The notes under the pieces were generated by a model. It made no database searches and was not told the origin of the DNA. It saw nothing but the letters and a program-made list of their open reading frames with translations. A stretch of 64,000 nucleotides of DNA, from assembly GCF_016801985.1 (NCBI RefSeq), contig NZ_JAEVLS010000002.1, positions 558,001-622,000 of the forward strand, read 5' to 3'. The DNA is from Steroidobacter gossypii. Lineage in GTDB: Bacteria > Pseudomonadota > Gammaproteobacteria > Steroidobacterales > Steroidobacteraceae. A program made the position numbers and the translations under genes. Below, in pieces: positions 10,538 through 17,204 of the stretch. Each line of letters opens with the position of its first letter. Position 1 is the first letter of the stretch.

Positions 10538-11629
10538 TCAGGGACGAACCTCGAAGATCCACAGTTGTGTAGCAACGTTCGCGAAGAAGTTGTTGTCGCT
10601 GGCGAGAACCAGCGAGCGACTGCCGTTCGCAAGCTTCGGCCCCCAGCCCATCGCTTCCAGATTGTCTGCGGTCACGTCCGGCAGGTCGTCGAAATCGAGC
10701 AGCAGACGTTTGTTCATCCTGGTGTACGTGCCGCCGGCGAGGGAATCGAACGAGGCTACGTCGGTCGCATCCGCCACGCTGGCGCAGTACAGACGAGTGT
10801 GAAAACGGAATCCACCGGCAGCGAGTTTGATCCCTGAGCGCTCCAGCACGAGCAACTCGTTTTGCTCCAATGCGAGGATCTCGCTGATGCCATTGTCCGC
10901 CGACTCGTCTGGCTGATGACGACGTGCTGGCTCCGCCGCGTACACATACTGTTTGATTGCGCCCCTCGGCCATGCCATGCGGGTAAAGCGAATATCGGCG
11001 CCATGATGCATATTGGGGGGCTCGCCATCCTGCAGGAGCGGTGCTTCGAGCCCGATCCAAAGCGTTCGATAGTTCGGAGCGAAGGCGAGCCCTTCGATTG
11101 CGCGATTCGGTCGCGGACCGCGTTCACCGAAAGCTGTCAGCGCATCGAGCGTTGGCGGCAACGGAATTTCTCCAAGCCAACGGCCCGTTCTATCGGCGCG
11201 ACGTACCCACGGTCCAGTGCGTCGCTGCGCGTCGCCTTCGGAGGCGATGAGCAATTCGTTACGACGCGGGTCGAGGCGGATGCTCTCCGGATCGATCCAG
11301 TCCTCGTTGGAGGCCGTGGCATGCTTCAAATGCTGCGCGCCCAGCAGGGCGACGTTCGTGAGTTGGTGCGAATCGAACTGCAGCTGCGCCCGGAAGAACC
11401 GCGGCGGCCCGTGTTCGGAACGATCGTCGCTCAGCAGCAGCCACTCGCGTGTACGAGCGTCGTAGTCGATGCCCGAGATGCCGCCGAGAAGATCGCCATT
11501 CACCCGAGTCCCGGCGGGGATGGAGTACACGTCGATCAAGCGTAAAGTCGCTGCACACTGTTCGGCGCCGGCTGCTGCGAAGGTGGCGCTGAGAGCGCAG
11601 CAGGCAATGAGTCCGGGAAAGATGCGCAC
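10538..11629 (-). CDS. Exported esterase-like (phytase-type propeller) protein, 363 aa
   Basis: Resembles the 'esterase-like activity of phytase' family: GISGIDYDARTREWLLLSDD near the N-terminus, DPESIRLDPRRNELLIASEG, then NRAIEGLAFAPNYRTLWIGLE and DNLEAMGWGP near the end, as expected of a beta-propeller hydrolase. A signal peptide (MRIFPGLIACCALSATFAAAG) indicates periplasmic or secreted location. I chose GTG 11629: the GAGG of its ribosome binding site overlaps the TGA of the nucleoside hydrolase upstream, suggesting translational coupling. It is the last gene of the nupC operon. A plausible job is removing phosphate from nucleotides or sugar phosphates before uptake, but this is inference; biochemical activity in this family is poorly defined. 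Confidence 0.8.
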   Translation of the reverse strand: MRIFPGLIACCALSATFAAAGAEQCAATLRLIDVYSIPAGTRVNGDLLGGISGIDYDARTREWLLLSDDRSEHGPPRFFRAQLQFDSHQLTNVALLGAQHLKHATASNEDWIDPESIRLDPRRNELLIASEGDAQRRTGPWVRRADRTGRWLGEIPLPPTLDALTAFGERGPRPNRAIEGLAFAPNYRTLWIGLEAPLLQDGEPPNMHHGADIRFTRMAWPRGAIKQYVYAAEPARRHQPDESADNGISEILALEQNELLVLERSGIKLAAGGFRFHTRLYCASVADATDVASFDSLAGGTYTRMNKRLLLDFDDLPDVTADNLEAMGWGPKLANGSRSLVLASDNNFFANVATQLWIFEVRP

Positions 11630-11637
11630 GCGCCGCC

Positions 11638-12660
11638 TCAGGGCAAGGCGCCGCTTTGACTTGCCGGGCTGGGACGACGATCGAGCGAGGCGGAGTGCGC
11701 ATGAGAAATCAGCGTGTCCGCATAGAGTCCCAGCAGCCGGGGCGCGTCCACATCTTTGCAGGCTCGTTGCGCGGGCACGTGATCCCACGCGCCGGCCGGA
11801 AACGAATGGCCCGGAGCGGGCTGAATGGTCTGGCCGATCGCGATCCCTTCGGTTACGACCCGGATGGGACCGCGGCTTGTTGCGAAGATCTCAGGAGCGA
11901 TCACGTAGGCGGCGGCGGCCACATCGTGAAGACAAAAACCTTCGACTCCATCATGGGTGCGATACATCGCTTCGTAGCCTCGCGAAATGTCCCATAGGAA
12001 TTGTCCGGCCTCACCGCCTTGCGCCGCCAGCCGGCACGCTTCCTCGGTGGTGAAAACGCAGCGTGAAGTCACATCGAGGCCGACCATGGTCACCGGCCAC
12101 GATGCTGCCAGGACTTCGTCCGCCGCGTGCGGATCATGACGCATGTTGGCTTCCGCAACCGGTGAGACGTTGCCGCGACGGCCATTCCAACCGAACGCGC
12201 CGCCCATGACCACGACCTGTGACACGAGCGAGGCGATGCCCGGATCGAGGCGCAGCGCAAGCGCGAGGTTGGTAAGCGGGCCGATGGCCAGGATCGTGAG
12301 CTCATGCGGACGAGCGCGAATCAACTCCACAATCCGTTCGTGGGCAGGGCCCGGATCGATTGCGCGTCGGCCTTCGAGGCGCAGATCGGCATCGCCCAGT
12401 CCATTACGCCCGTGGACGTGCACTGGAGCGGCGCTCCGATCCACATACAAAGGTTGGGCGGCGCCCGCGATGACCGGCGCCTCGATGGCGAATCGTTCGG
12501 CCAGATAACAAGCGTTGTGCGTCGTCGTGCCGATGTCAGCGTTGCCGAAGACCGTGGTGATCGCCGCAATCCGGACCGTCGGCAGCGCGCGCAGGAAGAG
12601 CAGCGCCATGGCGTCGTCGACGCCCGGATCCGTATCGATCAGGATCTGGTGCTTATCCAT
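11638..12660 (-). CDS. Inosine-uridine-preferring nucleoside hydrolase, 340 aa
   Basis: Hydrolyses the N-glycosidic bond of ribonucleosides to base plus ribose. The hallmark DTDPGVDDAMALLF calcium/ribose-binding motif is at residues 9-22. ITTVFGN and HGRNGLGD follow, then VVMGGAFGWNGRRGNVSPVAEAN in the middle, and a late Asp-containing loop (LHDVAAAAYV) that supplies the last metal ligand. The length is normal for the family (310-350). No signal peptide, so cytoplasmic. Its ATG overlaps the stop of the upstream TrpF-like gene by 8 bases, and its stop overlaps the ribosome binding site of the downstream phytase-like gene. The ribose produced is the natural substrate of the ribokinase at 15930-16838. 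Confidence 0.94.
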   Translation of the reverse strand: MDKHQILIDTDPGVDDAMALLFLRALPTVRIAAITTVFGNADIGTTTHNACYLAERFAIEAPVIAGAAQPLYVDRSAAPVHVHGRNGLGDADLRLEGRRAIDPGPAHERIVELIRARPHELTILAIGPLTNLALALRLDPGIASLVSQVVVMGGAFGWNGRRGNVSPVAEANMRHDPHAADEVLAASWPVTMVGLDVTSRCVFTTEEACRLAAQGGEAGQFLWDISRGYEAMYRTHDGVEGFCLHDVAAAAYVIAPEIFATSRGPIRVVTEGIAIGQTIQPAPGHSFPAGAWDHVPAQRACKDVDAPRLLGLYADTLISHAHSASLDRRPSPASQSGALP

Positions 12661-13324
12661 AAACCGCTCGGCACACGGCCTCGCACTTGCTCACATCCAG
12701 CCATCCGTCGGTGCGCACACCGGACTCCATGTCTATCCAATAGAGCGCTCCGGGTGGCGCCGCGATCCTCTCGATGGTATCGCGCACGTTGTCCGGATTG
12801 AGGCCGCCGGAGAATCCGCAGAACGGCCCCGCGATCGGCAGCATCGGCCAGGCGCTCGGACGGGAACCCTTGCCGAAAGAGGTATCGAACAACCAGTCGA
12901 CGCGACAGTCCATCGGAAACGTTCCCGAGCATTGCAAAACGGGCCGGAGACCTCGGCGACGTGCGAAGCTGCAACTGCTTGCTACGTGGATCTCGCTGCT
13001 GCCGGAAAAGCTATGGTTGACCTGTACACGCTGAAACCCCGCCAGATCCACCTGAGCTTGTTCGGGTGTGTTCGCGATCCGTTGCGCTTGTGTTCCGCAG
13101 ACATGTGCCGCCCAGCGTAGTGGAGATCCTGCGAGCAGCGACGCGCGTGTCCTCGCATCGGGAAATAGTGCATCCCCCTGGCGCTCGTCATCGACCAGGA
13201 TGCCCCATTCGATCGGGTAGCGTGCCGACAAGGCGCCGAGCGCGTCGCGAACGTCGAGCCGATCGACGCCGGTGAATGCAATGAAGGCGGGCAACTCTAA
13301 AGGCACGAATGCTCCGGAGGTCAC
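12653..13324 (-). CDS. TrpF-like (phosphoribosylanthranilate isomerase-like) barrel protein, 223 aa
   Basis: A (beta/alpha)8 barrel related to phosphoribosylanthranilate isomerase. The phosphate-binding end is preserved (FSGGLNPDNVRDTI, then IDMESGVRT), as is an Asp after the middle strand (VDWLFDTS). The first strand reads FIAFTGVD where true TrpF has K-x-C-G, so the catalytic Cys is missing and TrpF activity is unlikely. It lies between the NupC transporter (whose TAA directly abuts this GTG start) and the nucleoside hydrolase, with overlap. It may act on a phosphoribosyl or sugar-phosphate intermediate of nucleoside breakdown; this is inference. No trp genes are nearby. I am confident that it is a gene and a barrel, not of its reaction. 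Confidence 0.75.
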   Translation of the reverse strand: MTSGAFVPLELPAFIAFTGVDRLDVRDALGALSARYPIEWGILVDDERQGDALFPDARTRASLLAGSPLRWAAHVCGTQAQRIANTPEQAQVDLAGFQRVQVNHSFSGSSEIHVASSCSFARRRGLRPVLQCSGTFPMDCRVDWLFDTSFGKGSRPSAWPMLPIAGPFCGFSGGLNPDNVRDTIERIAAPPGALYWIDMESGVRTDGWLDVSKCEAVCRAVYG

Positions 13325-14590
13325 TTAGATAAATATGGAACTGAGCATCCCCACGGTGGTACCCGTGAGGCAGGTGGTCAGAGTGGCGGCCAATAAGGCC
13401 TTGAAACCCAGTTGCACGATCTCGCCGCTTTTTTCCGGCGCCATGGCGCTCAGCGTGCCGATCAGGATCGCCACGCTGCCGATGTTGCCGAAGCTGGAAA
13501 GTGCGTAGGTGGCGATCAGCTCACCCTTGGCGCTCAACGCGCCCGGCTCGAGCGCCAGCAACTGCCCGTAGGCGACGACTTCGTTGAGTGCGACCTTGGT
13601 TCCGAGCAACGCTCCGACGGTATTCAGATCCGAGGTCGGCACGCCCATCAGCCAGGCGACAGGGGCGAGCAACTCGCCGAGAATCCCTGCCAGGGTGAGG
13701 GGTGCGCCCTCGTGCGGGAACAACGCGAGAATCTGATCCAACAGCGCGATCAGGCCGATGAATACAATGAGCAGCGCCGCGATGCTTGCAGCCATCTTGA
13801 CGGCCACGAGCGCGCCGTGCGCGAGTGCATCCAAACTACTGCGGTAGTGATTCTCGAGCGTCAGCCGCTCATCGGCCGCGGGCGCCTCGGTTGGAATGAT
13901 TGCGCGCGCCAGTCCGATCGCCATGGGAGTGCTGATGAAGGAGGCGATCAGCAAGTGACTGAACGCGTCCGGAACGCGCTGCGCCAGCATGGCGCCCAGC
14001 ATGATCATCATGGACCCGGCCAGCACCGACATGCCATCCACCATGATGATGAAAATCTCGCCACGACTGAGCCGAGGCAGCAGCGGCCGGATCAGCAGCG
14101 GCGCCTCGATCATGCCTACGAAGATGCAGGCCGACGTGGAAACACCCACCGGACCGCTCACGCCGAACAGTCGGCCGAACAGCCAGGCGGCGCCACGTAC
14201 GAACCAGCGCAGCACCTTCCAGTGCCACAGCAGCGCCGACAAGGCGCTGACGAATATGATCGCTGGCAGCGACTGGAACGCGAACACGGCGCTGGAGACC
14301 GCCGGCTCGGCCAGCACGAATGGCTGTGGGCCGCCGCTCAGATAGCCGAACACGAACTTGGCGCCGGCGACCGAGGATGCCTGGATGCGATCCACGGCTC
14401 TGGCGATGAACCCGAAGAAGGTCGTGACTGCCGGCACCCGTGTCAGAAACAGGGCCAGCACGAATTGACTCGCCAGGCCGATGACGATCGGTTTGAGCGG
14501 GAAGCGCCGCCGTTGCTCGGAGGCCAGCCAGGCGACTGCCACGAATATGCCGATACCAAGCGCCGCGCGTGCGATTTCAGTACCAGCCAA
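13325..14590 (-). CDS. NupC-type concentrative nucleoside transporter, 421 aa
   Basis: Sodium- or proton-coupled nucleoside importer of the CNT family in the inner membrane. Many hydrophobic segments are visible, with family signatures GSMMIMLGAMLA, the pore segment GVPTSDLNTVGALLGTKVALNEVVAY, and ATYALSSFGNIGSVAILIGTLSAM (the SFGNxGS-like motif). The start is TTG 14590, preceded by a G-rich ribosome binding site (AGGGGG). First gene of a four-gene operon with the TrpF-like protein, nucleoside hydrolase and phytase-like protein; genes abut or overlap. The operator at 14705-14718 lies 115 bases upstream and is shared with the divergent lacI gene. Confidence 0.95.
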   Translation of the reverse strand: MAGTEIARAALGIGIFVAVAWLASEQRRRFPLKPIVIGLASQFVLALFLTRVPAVTTFFGFIARAVDRIQASSVAGAKFVFGYLSGGPQPFVLAEPAVSSAVFAFQSLPAIIFVSALSALLWHWKVLRWFVRGAAWLFGRLFGVSGPVGVSTSACIFVGMIEAPLLIRPLLPRLSRGEIFIIMVDGMSVLAGSMMIMLGAMLAQRVPDAFSHLLIASFISTPMAIGLARAIIPTEAPAADERLTLENHYRSSLDALAHGALVAVKMAASIAALLIVFIGLIALLDQILALFPHEGAPLTLAGILGELLAPVAWLMGVPTSDLNTVGALLGTKVALNEVVAYGQLLALEPGALSAKGELIATYALSSFGNIGSVAILIGTLSAMAPEKSGEIVQLGFKALLAATLTTCLTGTTVGMLSSIFI

Positions 14591-14704
14591 GGCGCCCCCT
14601 AGGCCCCGGCGACGTATGCAGATCGACGCGGAACATGCGCTGCTGTCTCCTATTAATCGCCGTGGTGTAGTGGCGCCGTGTGTGCCATGATCCTACCAGA
14701 CGAA

Positions 14705-14718
14705 CTTAAACGTTTCAC
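14705..14718. promoter_or_regulatory. LacI-family operator between nupC operon and lacI
   Basis: CTTAAACGTTTCAC with the AAACGTTT core, located in the divergent promoter region of the nupC operon and the regulator gene. This arrangement suggests control of the transport operon plus autoregulation. Confidence 0.7.
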
Positions 14719-14799
14719 TCTCTTCATGGCGCCGCGCGGGCTTGATTGGCTCGGCCGCTCCCCGCACCATGCGTGCCTTCAAGGGAAGAAGTCCAATCC

Positions 14800-15837
14800 A
14801 TGCAGCGTAGCTCGAAAAAAACTTCACTCGGCCCCCCGCAGAAGCCGGCTCAGAAGCGGGCGACGCTCAAAGAAGTGGCGAAGACCGCCGGGGTGTCGCT
14901 GGCAAGCGCGTCCTATGCGCTCAATGGCACCGGCTCGCTGGGCGAGGCGACGCGGGATCACATCCTGCAGGTGGCCGACAAGCTCGGCTACCGCCAGAAT
15001 CTCAGCGCGCGCGCGATGCGTACCGGTAAGACCGGAGCTCTCGGCCTGGTGCTGCCCGATCTTACCAATCCGTTCTTTCCCACGCTTGCGCAATCAGTCA
15101 TTCAGACCGCGCGGCAACGCTCCTACAGCGTCTTCGTCACGGATACCGAAGGTTCGGAGGAACTGGAGATCGCTTCGATCCGGCTGCTGGTCGAGCACGG
15201 CGTCGACGGCATCGTCTGGTTTCCCGTGGGTGACAGAAATACCGCAGGAACCCTGCTGAGCGGCGTCCCCACGGTGGTGATCGACCGCACCATCCCCGGT
15301 TTCGAGTCGATACAGGCCGATTACGCGGGCGGCGGGCGGCTGGCGGCGGAGCATCTGGTGCAGGCCGGCCACACCTCGATCGGCATCATCTCCGGTCCGA
15401 CCGACGTCTTGAGCATGCGTCAGCGGTGCGATGCCGCCGCCAGTTACATCCAGCAGCATGGCAAACTTGCGTATCGGGTCGTGAACGCGTTTTCGACGGA
15501 TCTGGAACCTAAGGTCAAAGAGGCCATTCGTTCTCGCGCGGCGACGGCGGTGTTCGTCGGCGCCGACCTTATCGCGCTCGGCGTCATGCAGTACGCGCAA
15601 TCCATCAAGCTCAAAGTGCCTGCCCAGCTGTCGGTCATCGGATTTGACGATGTGCCGTGGGCGCAGATGACCTCTCCCGCGCTGACCACGATCGACATGC
15701 CCTTGGGGGAGATGGCGGCAGAGGCGGTCGCCGCCCTGCTGCGCAGAACCGATGAACAAGCCGACTTGCGCCGGAAGATCGTGTTCGATACCGCTCTGGT
15801 GCAGCGTGGCTCGGTACAGCGGCCCGCAAAGCGTTAG
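14800..15837 (+). CDS. LacI-family transcriptional repressor, 345 aa
   Basis: The N-terminal HTH (about residues 22-45) reads ATLKEVAKTAGVSLASASYA, followed by the hinge-helix region (YRQNLSARAMRTGKTGALG) that intercalates at the CpG of AAACGTTT-type operators. The rest is a periplasmic-binding-protein-like effector domain (LVLPDLTNPFFPTLAQSV, AEHLVQAGHTSIGIISGP, SVIGFDDVPWAQMTSPALTT). ATG 14800 is preferred over an earlier in-frame TTG because AAGGGAAGAA precedes it. Four matching palindromes in this window (6820, 8065, 14705, 16916) flank nucleoside genes, so it is probably the local regulator of nucleoside/ribose use. The effector could be a nucleoside or ribose; not readable. Confidence 0.93.
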   Translation: MQRSSKKTSLGPPQKPAQKRATLKEVAKTAGVSLASASYALNGTGSLGEATRDHILQVADKLGYRQNLSARAMRTGKTGALGLVLPDLTNPFFPTLAQSVIQTARQRSYSVFVTDTEGSEELEIASIRLLVEHGVDGIVWFPVGDRNTAGTLLSGVPTVVIDRTIPGFESIQADYAGGGRLAAEHLVQAGHTSIGIISGPTDVLSMRQRCDAAASYIQQHGKLAYRVVNAFSTDLEPKVKEAIRSRAATAVFVGADLIALGVMQYAQSIKLKVPAQLSVIGFDDVPWAQMTSPALTTIDMPLGEMAAEAVAALLRRTDEQADLRRKIVFDTALVQRGSVQRPAKR

Positions 15838-15929
15838 CAGACATCAGTGCGCGCAATCGCCTCGATCCAATCGCGTTTCCAGCCTTTGGCGCCTGGATTG
15901 CCAACCGCTGCCACGCTCGTGAAGCACAG

Positions 15930-16838
15930 TCATTGACCGAGAGGACTGTCCGAATGCGCGCGCTGAGCGAGCATAAACTCCTGCAGCTCCGCATGAGTGG
16001 GAATGCTCGATTGCGCCCCAGGTCGCGTGCAGGCGAGGGCGCCCGCTGCATTCGCCATGCGCAAGGCTTCCGCCATGGGCAGTCCTTTGCTGAGCGCTGC
16101 GGTGAGTACGCCGCAAAACGTATCACCCGCGCCCGTCGTGTCGACGGGTGTCACCGGAAAGCCTTGCTGCATCATCAGTTCGCCCGCCAGGCGGGCCCAG
16201 CAGCCTCGCGCACCGAGCGTGACGATCACGCAAGGCACATCAATACGTTCGAGACGGTGCGCAATATCGCCATCGCGCCCGGAGATTGCCGTGAGCTCCA
16301 CTTCATTGACGATCAGAACATCGACTGCCGCGAGCAGATCGAGGGGCAACGACTGGGCGGGCGCGGCATTGAGCACCACTGTGAGTCCCTGCATCTTCGC
16401 GGCGCGGGCGTAGGCAATGACGGTTTGCAGGGGAATCTCGAGCTGCAGTAGCAGGTGAGTGTAGCCATGCAATGGCGGAAGGTGGGACGCATCCAATATT
16501 TCGTTCGCGCCAGGAGCCACCGTGATGGCGTTCTCCGCGACCGCTGACACACAGATGAATGCCGTACCCGTCGAGCGATCGCGAGTACGGACAATGTACG
16601 TGCGAACGCCGGCATTGCTGAGCGACGCTTCGATCGGCGCCGCAAACGCATCTTCGCCGAGAGCGAGCAGCATGGATGTGGCTGCGTTGCCGGCACGGGC
16701 GCAGGCGACCGCCTGGTTGGCGCCTTTGCCGCCTGAATACGTCTGGAAGTCATAGCCAAGCACGGTTTCGCCCGCCGCTGGGATGTGCGACGCGCGTACC
16801 ACGAAGTCCAGATTGGCGGAACCTGCGACCAGGATCAT
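15930..16838 (-). CDS. rbsK: Ribokinase, 302 aa
   Basis: Phosphorylates ribose to ribose 5-phosphate. PfkB family with the ribokinase pattern: GSANLDFVVR at the start, SGGKGANQAVACARAG (signature 1) and VDTTGAGDTFCGVLTAAL (signature 2 with GAGD anion hole and catalytic Asp). AAPAQSLP and NEVELTAISG match the ribokinase core. The length equals the family norm. ATG 16838 has GGTGAG upstream. The gene is convergent with lacI and has a perfect operator palindrome 78 bases upstream of its start. It completes the pathway from nucleoside to pentose phosphate. Substrate preference within PfkB sugar kinases is inferred from motifs and context. Confidence 0.88.
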   Translation of the reverse strand: MILVAGSANLDFVVRASHIPAAGETVLGYDFQTYSGGKGANQAVACARAGNAATSMLLALGEDAFAAPIEASLSNAGVRTYIVRTRDRSTGTAFICVSAVAENAITVAPGANEILDASHLPPLHGYTHLLLQLEIPLQTVIAYARAAKMQGLTVVLNAAPAQSLPLDLLAAVDVLIVNEVELTAISGRDGDIAHRLERIDVPCVIVTLGARGCWARLAGELMMQQGFPVTPVDTTGAGDTFCGVLTAALSKGLPMAEALRMANAAGALACTRPGAQSSIPTHAELQEFMLAQRAHSDSPLGQ

Positions 16839-17192
16839 GGCTCACCGTGGCGTACTATATGCAACAGTTCCATTCCCCTTACAACTTGCGAAGTATCGCG
16901 CCGTGATGTGTGATATTGAAACGTTTCAACGATTGTTTCATATCGCTGTGATCCACACCAGCCACACGAACCCGCGTGGCGCGGTCAGTTGCTCTGGACT
17001 CCCACGGAGAACCTCTCGGCACTGCTTCGTGCCCAACGCCGTGCATCTTCGCGGGAAGCGGCAGCAACGGCGCACGCAACTGGTGAGGAGGCGGGCCAGG
17101 AGCGACGCGAAGATCGGCGCCGCATTCACGCCAACGCAGGTGCTGCCTCAGCAGCGAAGCCGCCGCAGGATTGCTGCGCCTGTCTTCGTCCA
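16839..17192. other. Intergenic region with operator; otherwise no gene seen
   Basis: About 350 bases between the ribokinase start and the GH115 stop. It contains the operator at 16916-16929 and a hairpin at the GH115 end. Overlapping open frames on both strands are Arg-rich shadows with no recognisable domain. Confidence 0.5.
16916..16929. promoter_or_regulatory. LacI-family operator in front of ribokinase
   Basis: TTGAAACGTTTCAA, a perfect 14-bp palindrome in the promoter region of the minus-strand ribokinase gene. Shares TGAAACGTTTCA with the site at 8065-8080. Confidence 0.75.
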
Positions 17193-17204
17193 CTAAGGAC
17201 GAAG
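17184..17204 (-). terminator. Weak hairpin over the GH115 stop codon
   Basis: CTTCGTCC / GGACGAAG, an 8-bp perfect stem with a 5-base loop that includes the end of the GH115 gene. No T-tract follows on the minus strand, so terminator function is uncertain. Confidence 0.3.
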
